This document shows, in pieces, positions 26,101 to 33,927 of a DNA stretch of 45,438 bases (position 1 is its first letter; each line of letters starts with the position of its first letter). Location of the stretch: assembly GCA_945883815.1 (NCBI GenBank), contig CAMCYJ010000023.1, positions 1 to 45,438 of the forward strand. Direction: 5' to 3'. The notes beneath the pieces were generated by a model, which was not told the origin of the DNA, did not search any database, and was given only the letters and a program-made list of their open reading frames with translations. This DNA is from Akkermansia muciniphila. GTDB taxonomy: Bacteria; Verrucomicrobiota; Verrucomicrobiia; Limisphaerales; UBA9464. The translations under genes were made by a program, and so were the position numbers.

Positions 26101-26823
26101 GCGCAGTGACTCCAGTTCATCTCCGAAGAACTCCAACCGCACAGGCCAGGGGCGATTGAGGGGCCACAAATCCACGATGCCGCCGCGCCAGGACAGCTCT
26201 CCCTTGTGGGAGACTTGAGCCTCGGGCTCATACCCCTGCGATTCCAGCCATTCGATGAGGTCCAGCGGATTGACCGTCTGTCCCCGACCCAGGGTCCGAG
26301 TCCGGGAGTCGAGGTCGGCCGGGGTGAAGGTACGCTGCTGCAGGGCCGTTACCGAAGTGACGACCAGTCGGCCTGTCGGAGGGGACCCATCCAACCGCCG
26401 CAGGGCAATTAGCGTTTCGAGTCGTTCACTGATGATGTCCGCATGGGGCAATCGGGAATCCTGAGGCAAGGTCTCCCAGGCCGGGAAGAACTGCGGACGC
26501 TCCCCGTCCAGCCAGGTGGCTGCATCGGCATGCAACTGTTCCTGGCTCCTCAGCGTGTCCGTGATGGCCACGACGTGGCGGTCCGGATAAAGCCGATGCA
26601 TCACAGCCACCAGCCACGCCTGAGCTGCCGGAGCCACACTCTCCAGACTCACGACCCCGCCGGTCTCGACCTTTTGGCGCAGCAACTCGACGGCCGGCGA
26701 TTTCAGCCAGCCTTGCAACACGGTGGGGGGTACGGGATCCAAGCCCGGAAAGGATACCGTCAAACTGTCGGATGGCGATTTTGGAATTGAGCCGAAGGGC
26801 GATGCGTTGCCCGATCCCCTCAT
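23170..26823 (-). CDS. mfd: Transcription-repair coupling factor
   Basis: About 1217 residues. Mfd removes RNA polymerase stalled at DNA damage and recruits the UvrA/UvrB excision machinery. The order matches the family: an N-terminal UvrB-like part (FFPAWETLPQDSRLPHADII, GGIVDLWP, RLEFFGDELESLREFDPHRQ), then the RNA-polymerase-interacting domain with DFTDFDLGDFVVHLQYGIG, then the translocase with Walker A in ICGDVGFGKTEVAIRAAFK, Walker B in VIVDEEQKFGVKHKEQFK, and TLSATPIPRTLYLALTGARD. VSTTIIESGLDIPNANT and FGLSELYQLRGRVGRYKHQA follow, then a C-terminal D7-like domain. The start is uncertain because ATG 26823 shares the CATG at 26821-26824 with the divergent epimerase start; a start inside is possible. 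An ATGA overlap couples the next gene. Confidence 0.97.
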   Translation of the reverse strand: MRGSGNASPFGSIPKSPSDSLTVSFPGLDPVPPTVLQGWLKSPAVELLRQKVETGGVVSLESVAPAAQAWLVAVMHRLYPDRHVVAITDTLRSQEQLHADAATWLDGERPQFFPAWETLPQDSRLPHADIISERLETLIALRRLDGSPPTGRLVVTSVTALQQRTFTPADLDSRTRTLGRGQTVNPLDLIEWLESQGYEPEAQVSHKGELSWRGGIVDLWPLNRPWPVRLEFFGDELESLREFDPHRQTRRDAIDSCVIPPAGELSLLRPKAGSEAPAPPVAALDAHWGPEALVVVCGPEALALQAEHHASQVREGDRFHEPWEALQLRVQTSGGLWIRVEDSVPEPGRDPAGLQLESLDAFRPIGSTLPAPQVAEEQRRTFFQQMQRWLRQGYHLQVFCNNAGELQRFGELWRELLPSHGTEAAEGSASSSVPEVLSGTLSRGFLCEMARRVVISDAEIYGRYKVSRPRRLKSHHAQSVRNAFEVDFTDFDLGDFVVHLQYGIGIYRGLKTLPPRQAGASGGGQECLVIEYAASSSHDEAPKLYVPVTEAHLVSKYVGAGKARPQLSTIGGTRWTKAKEQAQRSVRDLAAELLSVQAARATQPGHPFSVDTPWQREFEASFEFEETPDQVKAIAASKVDMELPKPMDRLICGDVGFGKTEVAIRAAFKAVMGGKQVALLVPTTVLAQQHYNHFRERMAEYPVRIELMSRFRTAKQQKAVMEAAAVGAVDIVIGTHRIVSADMIFKDLGLVIVDEEQKFGVKHKEQFKLLRRTVDVLTLSATPIPRTLYLALTGARDLSTLETPPQDRLPVETIVGNYDERVIRDAIQRELNRGGQVYFLHNRVSTIEDVALKLKTLVPDARILVGHGQMADDDLEKVMTRFVNGEADVLVSTTIIESGLDIPNANTMIIDRADRFGLSELYQLRGRVGRYKHQAYCYLLLPRHAQLLTEARKRMSAIKQYSALGSGFKIAMRDLEIRGAGNLLGQQQSGHITAVGFDLYCQLLGQSISVLKGETVRTRVEVRVSLDFLATNPGEEGAAKTEIRRSKSDCAPSLNISIPRDGCVATYWEDPDEEPPRGRSSSASRRAVEEDDGRKFPAYLPLDYVREPAQRVEVYRKLAQVADKAGVEGLRQELRDRFGPSPGPVDLLLQTHELRLLAAECRVTSVEVTEGKVKLMHRGSLVTVGGQFPRLSKRDPKGRIQEIRRLLLSLSGDSAKA

Positions 26824-27733
26824 GTCATCGACTGCGTGCGTAGAAATCCGGGACCAGACCGGAGCCATGGCCCAAGTGCTGCCCGAACTCGGCGGATGGC
26901 TGGTCCGATATCAAAGACCCCTCTCCGGCCATGGCATCGTGGACGCATTGTATCACGATGACGCGGTCATTGCCCGATACCCCCGCGAGATGTGGGCGGG
27001 CAGCCCCCTGCTCTTTCCGGTGGTGAGCTACAACCACGTGCCCGGCGCCGACAACCATTACCCCTGGGCCGGCCAGAACCACCCAATGCCACCCCATGGA
27101 TTCGCCCGGAAAACTCCCTGGAAGGTCACCGCCCAAGAAACTGACCAAGTCGAACTCGAACTCACCGACAACGACGCCACACGGGCGGTGTTTCCCTTCG
27201 CCTTCCGCTATCGCCTGACCTACCGGCTTCAAGCAGGCCGGCTGCATTGGCAGCAAATCATCGAGAATCTCTCCCCGGATCCCATGCCCTTCGGCGTCGG
27301 ATTTCATCCGTATCTGCCAATGCCGCTGAGCGCAGGATCGAAGCGGAGCGACTGCATTATCCGTATTCCCCGAGCCACCCGTTTCAATCCGATTGGACGA
27401 GGCGAGGCCTATTTTTCCGAACCATTCCCCGAACAAGAATTCCCGGCCACCGTGGACACCGGATCCACCCTGCTCTTGGGAGAACTTCGGACCCAAGAAT
27501 TGGCCTTGGTCGACCGGGCAGCCCGTCTGGAAGTGGTGCTCAACTGGGAAGGCGCACCGGCCTATCGCTTCTGCGCGCTCTGGTCGCGGACGCCATCGGA
27601 AAATTTCTACTGCCTGGAACCCTGGACCTGCCTGCCCAACGCCTTCAGCCGACCGGACGATCGGGAACTTCAAATCCTGGCGCCCGGCCAATCCTTTCAA
27701 GCATCCATGTGGATGGAAGTTCGTCCCTGCTGA
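26822..27733 (+). CDS. Aldose 1-epimerase family protein
   Basis: A 303-residue mutarotase-fold protein. It starts MSSTACVEIRDQTGAMAQVL with PELGGWLVRYQRPL, the first sheet of galactose mutarotase-like proteins. Later signatures are GSPLLFPVVSYNH, MPPHGFARKTPWKV with the conserved His, MPFGVGFHPYLPMPL with the second His, and the C-terminal ENFYCLEPWTCLPNAFSR with the Glu-Pro-Trp block that includes the catalytic Glu. The family interconverts alpha and beta anomers of aldoses or sugar 6-phosphates (YeaD-like). A single metabolic substrate cannot be named. Its start shares CATG with mfd. Downstream is the terminator of the convergent Gfo/Idh gene. Confidence 0.9.
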   Translation: MSSTACVEIRDQTGAMAQVLPELGGWLVRYQRPLSGHGIVDALYHDDAVIARYPREMWAGSPLLFPVVSYNHVPGADNHYPWAGQNHPMPPHGFARKTPWKVTAQETDQVELELTDNDATRAVFPFAFRYRLTYRLQAGRLHWQQIIENLSPDPMPFGVGFHPYLPMPLSAGSKRSDCIIRIPRATRFNPIGRGEAYFSEPFPEQEFPATVDTGSTLLLGELRTQELALVDRAARLEVVLNWEGAPAYRFCALWSRTPSENFYCLEPWTCLPNAFSRPDDRELQILAPGQSFQASMWMEVRPC

Positions 27734-27753
27734 CGCAGGCATCCCTCGGGCAC

Positions 27754-27789
27754 AAAAACGCCCGGAACGGCGCAAAAGCCATTCCGGGC
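27754..27789 (-). terminator. Rho-independent terminator of the Gfo/Idh/MocA gene
   Basis: The arms gcccggaacggc (27760-27771) and gccattccgggc (27778-27789) pair with one mismatch around a 6-base loop. On the minus strand the hairpin is followed by a run of five T (27754-27758). It lies 30 bases past the stop of the oxidoreductase gene. It may also limit plus-strand read-through from the epimerase, but the T tract is on the minus side. Confidence 0.8.
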
Positions 27790-27818
27790 ATTTCCGGCCT
27801 CCGCGATCCAGAATCGCT

Positions 27819-28931
27819 TTAGATGCCGTGGAAGTTCGGCAAGTGCAGCTTCTCGCCCCCGCGCATCGCGCTCTCGTGCGCCAGAATGCCAACGAGCGTC
27901 CAGTTCACCGACTGGTGCAAGTCGGGGAAGCTCGGGCGGTCTTCGAGAACGCTCATCACGAACTCGTGGGCCAAGTGCGGATGGCTGCCGCCATGGCCGC
28001 TGCCCTGCAGGAAGCTCAGGTGGACGTTCTCGCTCATGTCGTAGACACCCTTCGTCGTGAACGGACGAATGGCCTCGGGCAACAAGTGGGCGTAGTCGGG
28101 AATCTTCACCTTCTCCACGGACTCACCGCCGAGGTGCAACACCGGGTCGTCGTGCTCGGTGAGCTGCCATTCGAAGGAAGTCTTGGAGCCGTAGCAGTCG
28201 AAGCTTTCCTGATACTGGCGCGCAGAATCGAACAAGTACCGGGTCACTTCACCGGCCACATCCTGGCTGCGAACCTTGAACTGCGCCGTCTCGAAGGCAA
28301 ACGGCGACCCGTACTTGGCGATGCGGGACTCGGCGATGCGACCCGAACCCAAACAAGAGACGAACTCCGCCTCACCGTTGACGATGCCCAGGCACGGGCT
28401 GACGCAGTGCGTGGCGTAGTGCATCGGGGGCAAGCCCTCCCAATATCCGGGCCAGCCATCCATGTTCTGGAGGTGGCTACCGCGGACGAATTGGATGCGG
28501 CCCAGTCGGCCGGTGTCGCGCAGTTCCCGCACGTACAAGTACTCCCGGCTCCAGACCACCGTCTCCATCATCATGTACTTCTTCCCGCTCTCACGGGCAG
28601 CCTTCACGATCTCGCGGGCTTCCTCAACGGTGGTACAAGCCGGCACCGTGCAAGCCACATGCTTGCCCGCACGCAGGGCGGCGATGGCCTGAGGCGCATG
28701 CAAATGGATGGGCGAGTTGATGTGCACCGCATCCACCGACGGATCGCGGATCAAATCCTCGAACGACGTGTAGCGCTTCTCCACTCCGAAGGCATTGCCC
28801 ACCGCATCCAGCTTGTCCTGGGAACGCTGGCAAATGGCGTACATCTCCGCATGGGGATGGCGTTGGTAGATGGGAATGAACTCGGAACCGAATCCGAGTC
28901 CGACGATGGCGATATTGAGTTTGCGGCTCAT
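27819..28931 (-). CDS. Gfo/Idh/MocA family oxidoreductase
   Basis: A 370-residue NAD(P)-dependent oxidoreductase. The N-terminal Rossmann fold starts KLNIAIVGLGFGSEFIPIYQ, with YAICQRSQDKLDAV. The conserved EKP-equivalent region reads GKHVACTVPACTTVEEAREI, so the usual Glu-Lys-Pro is replaced by Thr-Val-Pro. The C-terminal domain has ETVVWSREYLYVREL, HYATHCVSPCLGIVNGEAE and GSGHGGSHPHLAHEFV. Proteins of this type oxidise or reduce sugars, inositols or modified sugars. The missing Lys of EKP is notable because it normally helps catalysis; many Verrucomicrobia members show such changes. The ATG at 28931 is preferred to 28952. A good terminator follows the stop, so it ends its transcript. Confidence 0.92.
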   Translation of the reverse strand: MSRKLNIAIVGLGFGSEFIPIYQRHPHAEMYAICQRSQDKLDAVGNAFGVEKRYTSFEDLIRDPSVDAVHINSPIHLHAPQAIAALRAGKHVACTVPACTTVEEAREIVKAARESGKKYMMMETVVWSREYLYVRELRDTGRLGRIQFVRGSHLQNMDGWPGYWEGLPPMHYATHCVSPCLGIVNGEAEFVSCLGSGRIAESRIAKYGSPFAFETAQFKVRSQDVAGEVTRYLFDSARQYQESFDCYGSKTSFEWQLTEHDDPVLHLGGESVEKVKIPDYAHLLPEAIRPFTTKGVYDMSENVHLSFLQGSGHGGSHPHLAHEFVMSVLEDRPSFPDLHQSVNWTLVGILAHESAMRGGEKLHLPNFHGI

Positions 28932-29112
28932 GGCAGGGAAAGAGTGCAGCACGGCACGTCACTGACGAAAACCGCGCTGAGAACAGCTTCAAATCAAACG
29001 CCCCCATCCCCCACCCGGCAACGCGAAACTGGCTCCAACTAAAACCACCTCATCCGAACGAGTCTGATCCAGAGCCTGTCCCGCTCCGTCAACACCCACC
29101 CGCTCACCCCGG

Positions 29113-29240
29113 GCGGCAGCGGGATCGGGCCGGAGCGAGCATTGGAACGTCGACACCCTGATCCCCCTCGCGCGATAGCGCGATAGCCCAACTGGCCCCA
29201 ACGTTCCCTGCGAGTGCAGGACCGATCCCGCGGAGCCCCC
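29113..29240 (-). repeat. Composite repeat, module A, copy 3
   Basis: On the minus strand it reads ggctccgcgggatcggtcct through ccgatcccgctgcc, matching copy 1 most closely. The arms gcgggatcgg and ccgatcccgc are a perfect inverted pair. Confidence 0.75.
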
Positions 29241-29308
29241 ACCGCCAACAAGCCCCAGGCGCCAGCCCCAGCACTCTGCCACCGCAAAACAGGTGATAGC
29301 CCCCGGGA

Positions 29309-29398
29309 GTATGCGGCGTTCCTTCAGAACGCACCGATTGTGCGCCATACCCGGGGTTTCACCCCGGGCTGGTAAGCGGTGCCCCGTTGGGGCACACC
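29309..29398 (-). repeat. Composite repeat, module B, copy 2
   Basis: Keeps gccccaacggggc, cccggggtgaaaccccggg and gcgttctgaaggaacgc in the same order on the minus strand. Confidence 0.75.
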
Positions 29399-29428
29399 GA
29401 ACGCCTCACCTATCCAGAGGCTTCCTGC

Positions 29429-29505
29429 GCCCCCACGCCCCCACCACAACACACCGGGTCAACGATGATTGTTTTCCTCAACGGCGACCATCAAACCATC
29501 CCATA
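29429..29505 (-). repeat. Composite repeat, module C, copy 2
   Basis: The minus strand reads tatgggatggtttgatggtc and then gttgacccggtgtgttgtgg, matching module C at 15362-15450 with few changes. Confidence 0.7.
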
Positions 29506-29600
29506 CTGGGACAAGAGTCCGTTCCTCCGAAACCCCAAAACCCAACACCAGGCTCACCCAAAAATCCCCCGCTCCGTCACCACCCACCCGCTCACCCCGG

Positions 29601-29725
29601 GCGGCAGCGGGACCGGACCGGAGCGAGCATTGGAAGCGATCAAACCCCTCCCCTCGCGCACAGCGCGAAAGCCTCACCCTACCCCGAGCTTCCCTGCGAG
29701 CGCAGGACCGATCCCGCAGAGCCCC
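29601..29725 (-). repeat. Composite repeat, module A, copy 4
   Basis: On the minus strand it starts gggctctgcgggatcggtcc and ends with ccggtcccgctgcc. The outer arm differs from copy 3 by one base, turning a Watson-Crick pair into a G-T-type pair. Confidence 0.72.
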
Positions 29726-29794
29726 GTCGAGGCACTGATCCCCAGCGCCAGCCCCGGCATTCAGCCACCGCAAAACAGTCGAGAGCACCCGGGG

Positions 29795-29880
29795 GTATGC
29801 GGCGTTCCTTCAGAACGCTCCGGTTGTGCGCCATACCCGGGGTTTCACCCCGGGCTGGTATGCGGTGCCCCGTTGGGGAA
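29795..29880 (-). repeat. Composite repeat, module B, copy 3
   Basis: All three hairpins of module B are kept; the flanking ttccccaacgggg variant shows one change in the first stem. It lies 483 bp from copy 2, close to the unit length of the composite. Confidence 0.72.
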
Positions 29881-29970
29881 CTCCAAACGCCTCACCTACC
29901 TGCGAGCGTAGGCCCGGACCCGCAGAGCCCCGGCACCCACGACACACCCCAGAGTCCGTCCCCTGTCGGG

Positions 29971-30414
29971 TCAATCCCGCCGATCCAACCCGGGCGGCAT
30001 CTCGAGCCAAAGAGCCTTCAGGGACGCATTGATGTCCCGGATGAAGAGCAGCAGCGAAGCGATCAACGACAAGAGGCACAGCGTGAACACCACCGCAATC
30101 ACCACCGACGCGTCGCAGCGGACCCACGCCGTGAAGAAGAGGGTGATCACCAGCACCGCGGCCAAGAGAGCACTCGTCGAAGCCAACGCGATCGCTGCGC
30201 GAAGAACCCGCGCCCGGCGAGCGAGGATTCGCAACTGCGCCAGCATGGAAGACCGTTTGGCCTCGGAGGACGACTCAAGACCCGCGGCCAAAGCCCGGGA
30301 CCGATCAATGACCCGACCAAAGCGATTGGTCATCGTCAACAGCAGCAGCCCAACACCGGAGATCAGAATCACCGGGCCGATGGCCAGTTGCAGGATGGAA
30401 GCGATATCAGGCAT
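29971..30414 (-). CDS. DUF2721 membrane protein
   Basis: A 147-residue protein starting MPDIASILQLAIGPVILISG. The first membrane segment (GPVILISGVGLLLLTMTNRF) is followed by the basic helix GRVIDRSRALAAGL, then two further segments, AIALASTSALLAAVLVITLF and VVIAVVFTLCLLSLIASLLL. TNR-(F/L)-x-R-(V/I)-x-D-R-x-R after the first segment is characteristic of DUF2721, a small three-segment membrane family of unknown function. The upstream open frame to 30759 is rejected since it is repeat-like and Ser/Arg-rich. It lies 125 bp after the Fe-S gene on the same strand. Confidence 0.88.
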   Translation of the reverse strand: MPDIASILQLAIGPVILISGVGLLLLTMTNRFGRVIDRSRALAAGLESSSEAKRSSMLAQLRILARRARVLRAAIALASTSALLAAVLVITLFFTAWVRCDASVVIAVVFTLCLLSLIASLLLFIRDINASLKALWLEMPPGLDRRD

Positions 30415-30539
30415 GCGCCCAAGCAGCCTGAGGGGAGCACCCCACGAAGTCCATGACCTCAAGAAACCCCCAGACGCAGACCGACGCAGCGCAGCCCTAC
30501 AGCCCGCCATCGACGTCCTCGTGACATTCAAAGACCCAC

Positions 30540-31847
30540 TCAGCGTCGATAAGCCTCGGCCAACAAAGTCACCGGATGAGCCACCCGCAGCTCGAGCCCT
30601 CGATCCCGACAACCATTGATCAATTGCAGCAGACAACCGGGATTGCCCGTAGCCACCACCTGAGCCCGCGTAGTAACGATGTGATTCACCTTCCGCTCGA
30701 GCAACTGGCCCGCCATCTCGGGCTGCGTCAAGTTGTAGATGCCGGCACTGCCGCAACACCAGGAGGCTTCAGGCAGTTCCACCAGACGCACCCCAGGAAT
30801 CGCCCGCAACAACGACCGAGGCTGCGCAGAGACCTTCTGTCCATGACAGAGGTGGCAGGATTCGTGGTAAGTGACCACTTGCTGCGGGGCACCGGCCGCG
30901 GTCGGCGACTCGATCCCGGTGAATGCCAACCACTCATGGATGTCCTTCACCTTCGCATCCCAAAGCCTGGCCCGTTGGACATAACGGGGATCATCAGCCA
31001 ACAAGCGTGCGTAATGCTTGAGATGGGAACCACAACCCCCCGCGTTGCTAATGATCGCATCGAAGGATTCAGGCGGGAATTGTTCGATGTTTCGCCGGGC
31101 CAATTCCTGGGCCATCTCCCACTCGCCATTGTGCGCATGGAGCGATCCACAGCAATGCTGGTCAGGCGGGGTGATCACCTCACAACCATTGCGGGCGAGG
31201 ACTTCCGCCGTATCGCGGTTGACGTCACTGAAAATCAAGTCCTGGGCGCAACCGGCCAAGAGCGCCACACGGTAACGACGAACCCCCTGAGCGCGAGTCA
31301 CCGGAGCGACCAGATCCTCGGTCCACCGGGCTTGCACCGGTGGGGTCATGGCTTCCAGTTCCCGGAGACGCCGGGGCAACAGCCGAGTCAGGCCCAGAGC
31401 CCGGACCGCCGACTGAAGTCCCAAGCCCTGCCAAAGTTGCATCACCCGACCCAAGAGCTTGAGCCGGTTCAGGTCCATGAAGAGCCCCCGAAGACTCAAC
31501 GTCCGGATCAACGACCGACCGGGAGTAGCCAACACCCGGGAAGCCTCCGCCTCAGCCCGCGCCCGCTCGAAGAGTTCCGCATAGTCCACCCCCGCCGGAC
31601 AGGCCGTCATGCAGGCCAGGCATCCGAGGCAGTAGTACATCTCGTCGGCGAAAGTCTTGGTCGGCTCCAGACGCTCATCCGCGATGGCCCGCATCAGAGC
31701 GATCCGCCCCCGCGGCGAATGCCGTTCCAGCTTCGTCGCGTCGTAGGTGGGACACGTCGGTAGGCACAGCCCGCAATGCATGCATTGCTGGACCACCGAG
31801 TAATCCAGGTTTTTCAGGTGCGAGGAAGACGACGGTGAGGAGGCCAT
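30540..31847 (-). CDS. glcF: Glycolate oxidase iron-sulfur subunit type (Fe-S)-binding protein
   Basis: A 435-residue protein starting MASSPSSSSHLKNLDYSVVQ. Two [4Fe-4S] motifs follow: CMHCGLCLPTCP at about 22-33 and CLGCLACMTACPAGVDY near residue 75. The C-terminal half has the two CCG domains of heterodisulfide-reductase-type proteins, DQHCCGSLHAHNGEW and ASWCCGSAGIYNLTQPEMAG, with ESCHLCHGQ between them. This layout is that of GlcF, the electron-transfer subunit of glycolate oxidase, which passes electrons from the FAD subunit GlcD toward the quinone pool. No glcD or glcE lies in the window, so another CCG-domain dehydrogenase partner is possible. The gene follows the ABC-F gene by 28 bp. 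Confidence 0.85.
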   Translation of the reverse strand: MASSPSSSSHLKNLDYSVVQQCMHCGLCLPTCPTYDATKLERHSPRGRIALMRAIADERLEPTKTFADEMYYCLGCLACMTACPAGVDYAELFERARAEAEASRVLATPGRSLIRTLSLRGLFMDLNRLKLLGRVMQLWQGLGLQSAVRALGLTRLLPRRLRELEAMTPPVQARWTEDLVAPVTRAQGVRRYRVALLAGCAQDLIFSDVNRDTAEVLARNGCEVITPPDQHCCGSLHAHNGEWEMAQELARRNIEQFPPESFDAIISNAGGCGSHLKHYARLLADDPRYVQRARLWDAKVKDIHEWLAFTGIESPTAAGAPQQVVTYHESCHLCHGQKVSAQPRSLLRAIPGVRLVELPEASWCCGSAGIYNLTQPEMAGQLLERKVNHIVTTRAQVVATGNPGCLLQLINGCRDRGLELRVAHPVTLLAEAYRR

Positions 31848-31875
31848 GAGGTCAGTGGTTGAGGACTGGGCTGTT

Positions 31876-33768
31876 TCAAGACTGCGCGGCCGCGGCACGG
31901 ACCGCCTCCAATTCTTCCCAGCGGGAATAGAGCGTGGCCACCCCGGCCTTGGCGGTCTCCAGCTCTGCCAAAAGCGCCTGCATCCGGGCTCCATTCTTGC
32001 GCACGAATTCCGGATCCAAAAACTGCGACTCCCGCTCAATCACCTGAGCCTCGGCCGACTGGATCACCGCCTCGATGCCCTCCAACTCCCGCTGCTCCTT
32101 GAAGCTGAGTTTGCGGACCTTGCCAGCTTTTGGCGTCGAAGCCGACCCCGCGAGCTTGAATTCACGGCCACCGCTCCCGGAACCCGAAGCGGCCCGACGA
32201 CGCTTCTCCAAATAATAATCGTAGTTGCCCTCACTGAAGGTCACCTGCCCCTCGCCCTCGAAGGCCAGAATTCCCGTGCACACCCGATTGAGGAAATACC
32301 GATCGTGACTCACCACCAGCACGCACCCGGGAAAGAGCGTCAGCGCCTCCTCGAGAATCCGCATGGTTTGCAAGTCCAGATCGTTGGTCGGTTCGTCGAG
32401 GACCAGGAAATTGCCGCCCCGCTTGAGCACCCGCGCCAACAACAGCCGACTGCGCTCGCCCCCGCTGAGGTGCTTCACCTGGGTGGTGATACGGTCATCG
32501 GTGAAGAGAAACCGCTTGAGATAGCCTCGCAGGGAGAGTTTCTCATCACCCCACTGAACCCATTCAGTACCGTCACTGACTTCTTCCAAGACAGTCCGCT
32601 CTTCGTTCACCCGAAGTCGGCCCTGATCGACGTAATTGAAGCGCGTCAGGGAACCGATGCGCACCTCCCCCTCGGTGGGCGGCATCTCACCCAACAGGAT
32701 GCGCAGCAAGGTCGTCTTGCCCAACCCATTGCGGCCGGTCACTCCGATACGGGTGCCCCCCGCGAAATTCAGACTGAGATCGGAGAAGAGACGACGCCCC
32801 CCGAACTCCATGCCCACGCCCTCGATTTCCACCACCCGGTTGCCCAAGGGCGGCGGCGGCGGGATGACCAATTCCATCTCGGATTCGGAAGGCGGCGGAC
32901 CCGCACTCTCGGCGGCGGAAAACCGATCCAGACGCGCCTGACTCTTGCTCGTCTGGGCCTTGGGACGACGACGCACCCACTCGATCTCGCGCCGCAGGAA
33001 CATCTGGCGCTTGTGTTCGGTCACCTCCTCGGTGGCCAGCTTCTCGGCCCGCTGAAGCAAGTATTCCGAGTAGTTGCCATCGTAGCGTTCAAACTTGCCG
33101 TTGCGCAGCTCGACGATGGTGGTGGCCACCGAATCCAGGAAATGCCGGTCATGGGTCACCACCAACAAACCACCGGAGTAGCCCGCCAAAAACTCGGTGA
33201 TCCACTCCACCGATTCGGTGTCCAAATGGTTCGTGGGCTCATCGAGCATCAGAAAATCCGGCCGGGCGATCAGGGCCCGGGCCAGGGCCACGCGACGCCG
33301 TTCTCCACCCGACAACTGGCCGATCTGGCGCTCATCGGGCGGGCAGCCCAATTGGTTAAGGGCCGTGCGGACCCGGGAGTCGACCGTCCAACCCTCGAGT
33401 TGCTGGATGCGCTCCTCCAGATGGTCGTGGCGACTGGAATACCCCGGGAGATTCTCGAACTCATGGATGAGGGAGAGGACATGGCGAGCTCCATCGCGTG
33501 CGGCCTCGAGAACCGTGAGATTGGAATCGAGTTCAAAGGCCTGGGACAAATACCCCGTGACCAGATCCCGGCGCCGAGTGATCACCCCGTCATCGGCCTC
33601 GGTTTCATTGGCCAAGAGCCGCATGAAGGTCGATTTGCCGGCACCATTGCGACCCACGAGTCCGATGCGGTCGCCCGCCGACAGGGCCAGTGAGGCCCGG
33701 TCCAAGAGGGCTCGGTCGTTGATGTTCAGGACCAGGTCCTGAGCGGAGATAAGCACGCCTTCGTTCAC
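31876..33768 (-). CDS. ABC-F family ATPase, Uup-type
   Basis: A 630-residue soluble protein with two ABC domains and no membrane segments. The first domain has Walker A GRNGAGKS at 39-46, the signature LSGGERRRVALARAL and the Walker B LMLDEPTNHLD. A charged linker (RREIEWVRRRPKAQTSKSQA) connects it to the second domain with GRNGLGKTTLL, LSGGERSRLLLARVL and LVLDEPTNDLD. The C-terminal 100 residues (KLSFKEQRELEGIEAVIQSA) form the coiled-coil DNA- or ribosome-binding extension of Uup. ABC-F proteins act on ribosomes; Uup also influences transposon precise excision and ribosome assembly. It diverges from the DUF1365 gene across 159 bp and is followed closely by the Fe-S gene. Confidence 0.92.
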   Translation of the reverse strand: MNEGVLISAQDLVLNINDRALLDRASLALSAGDRIGLVGRNGAGKSTFMRLLANETEADDGVITRRRDLVTGYLSQAFELDSNLTVLEAARDGARHVLSLIHEFENLPGYSSRHDHLEERIQQLEGWTVDSRVRTALNQLGCPPDERQIGQLSGGERRRVALARALIARPDFLMLDEPTNHLDTESVEWITEFLAGYSGGLLVVTHDRHFLDSVATTIVELRNGKFERYDGNYSEYLLQRAEKLATEEVTEHKRQMFLRREIEWVRRRPKAQTSKSQARLDRFSAAESAGPPPSESEMELVIPPPPPLGNRVVEIEGVGMEFGGRRLFSDLSLNFAGGTRIGVTGRNGLGKTTLLRILLGEMPPTEGEVRIGSLTRFNYVDQGRLRVNEERTVLEEVSDGTEWVQWGDEKLSLRGYLKRFLFTDDRITTQVKHLSGGERSRLLLARVLKRGGNFLVLDEPTNDLDLQTMRILEEALTLFPGCVLVVSHDRYFLNRVCTGILAFEGEGQVTFSEGNYDYYLEKRRRAASGSGSGGREFKLAGSASTPKAGKVRKLSFKEQRELEGIEAVIQSAEAQVIERESQFLDPEFVRKNGARMQALLAELETAKAGVATLYSRWEELEAVRAAAAQS

Positions 33769-33927
33769 AATGAGGTCAGGACCTTACACGAGACTCGGCC
33801 GCGGAGCCATGGACGCTTTCAGCTTTCCCGCTGCCCGCCGCCGATCGGCACGCATTGGATTCCCAGGAACGGCGCCACTCCACCGCCTCGACATTGAACA
33901 GGGCGGTGCGACGCTTGGCTCCTGCGC

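Larger units (their letters stand above)
28932..29970. other. 1039-bp gene-free gap with inverted copies of the composite repeat
   Basis: Reading along the minus strand from 29880 to 29113 it holds module B, link, module A, module C, module B, link, module A, the same order as at 15.2 kb. A degraded module A fragment (cctgcgagcgtaggcccgga) sits at about 29900-29935. The left 180 bases (28932-29112) and the segment 29506-29600 show no recognisable signal. The open frames crossing the gap are Pro/Arg/Ser-rich and follow the repeats. Confidence 0.65.

Noticed and set aside
29293-30456. Plus-strand frame of 387 codons
   Set aside because: Runs through composite repeats and antisense to DUF2721; amino-acid content is Pro/Arg/Ser-biased.
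31846-33693. Plus-strand frame of 615 codons
   Set aside because: Antisense to the ABC-F gene, whose Walker and signature motifs are intact.
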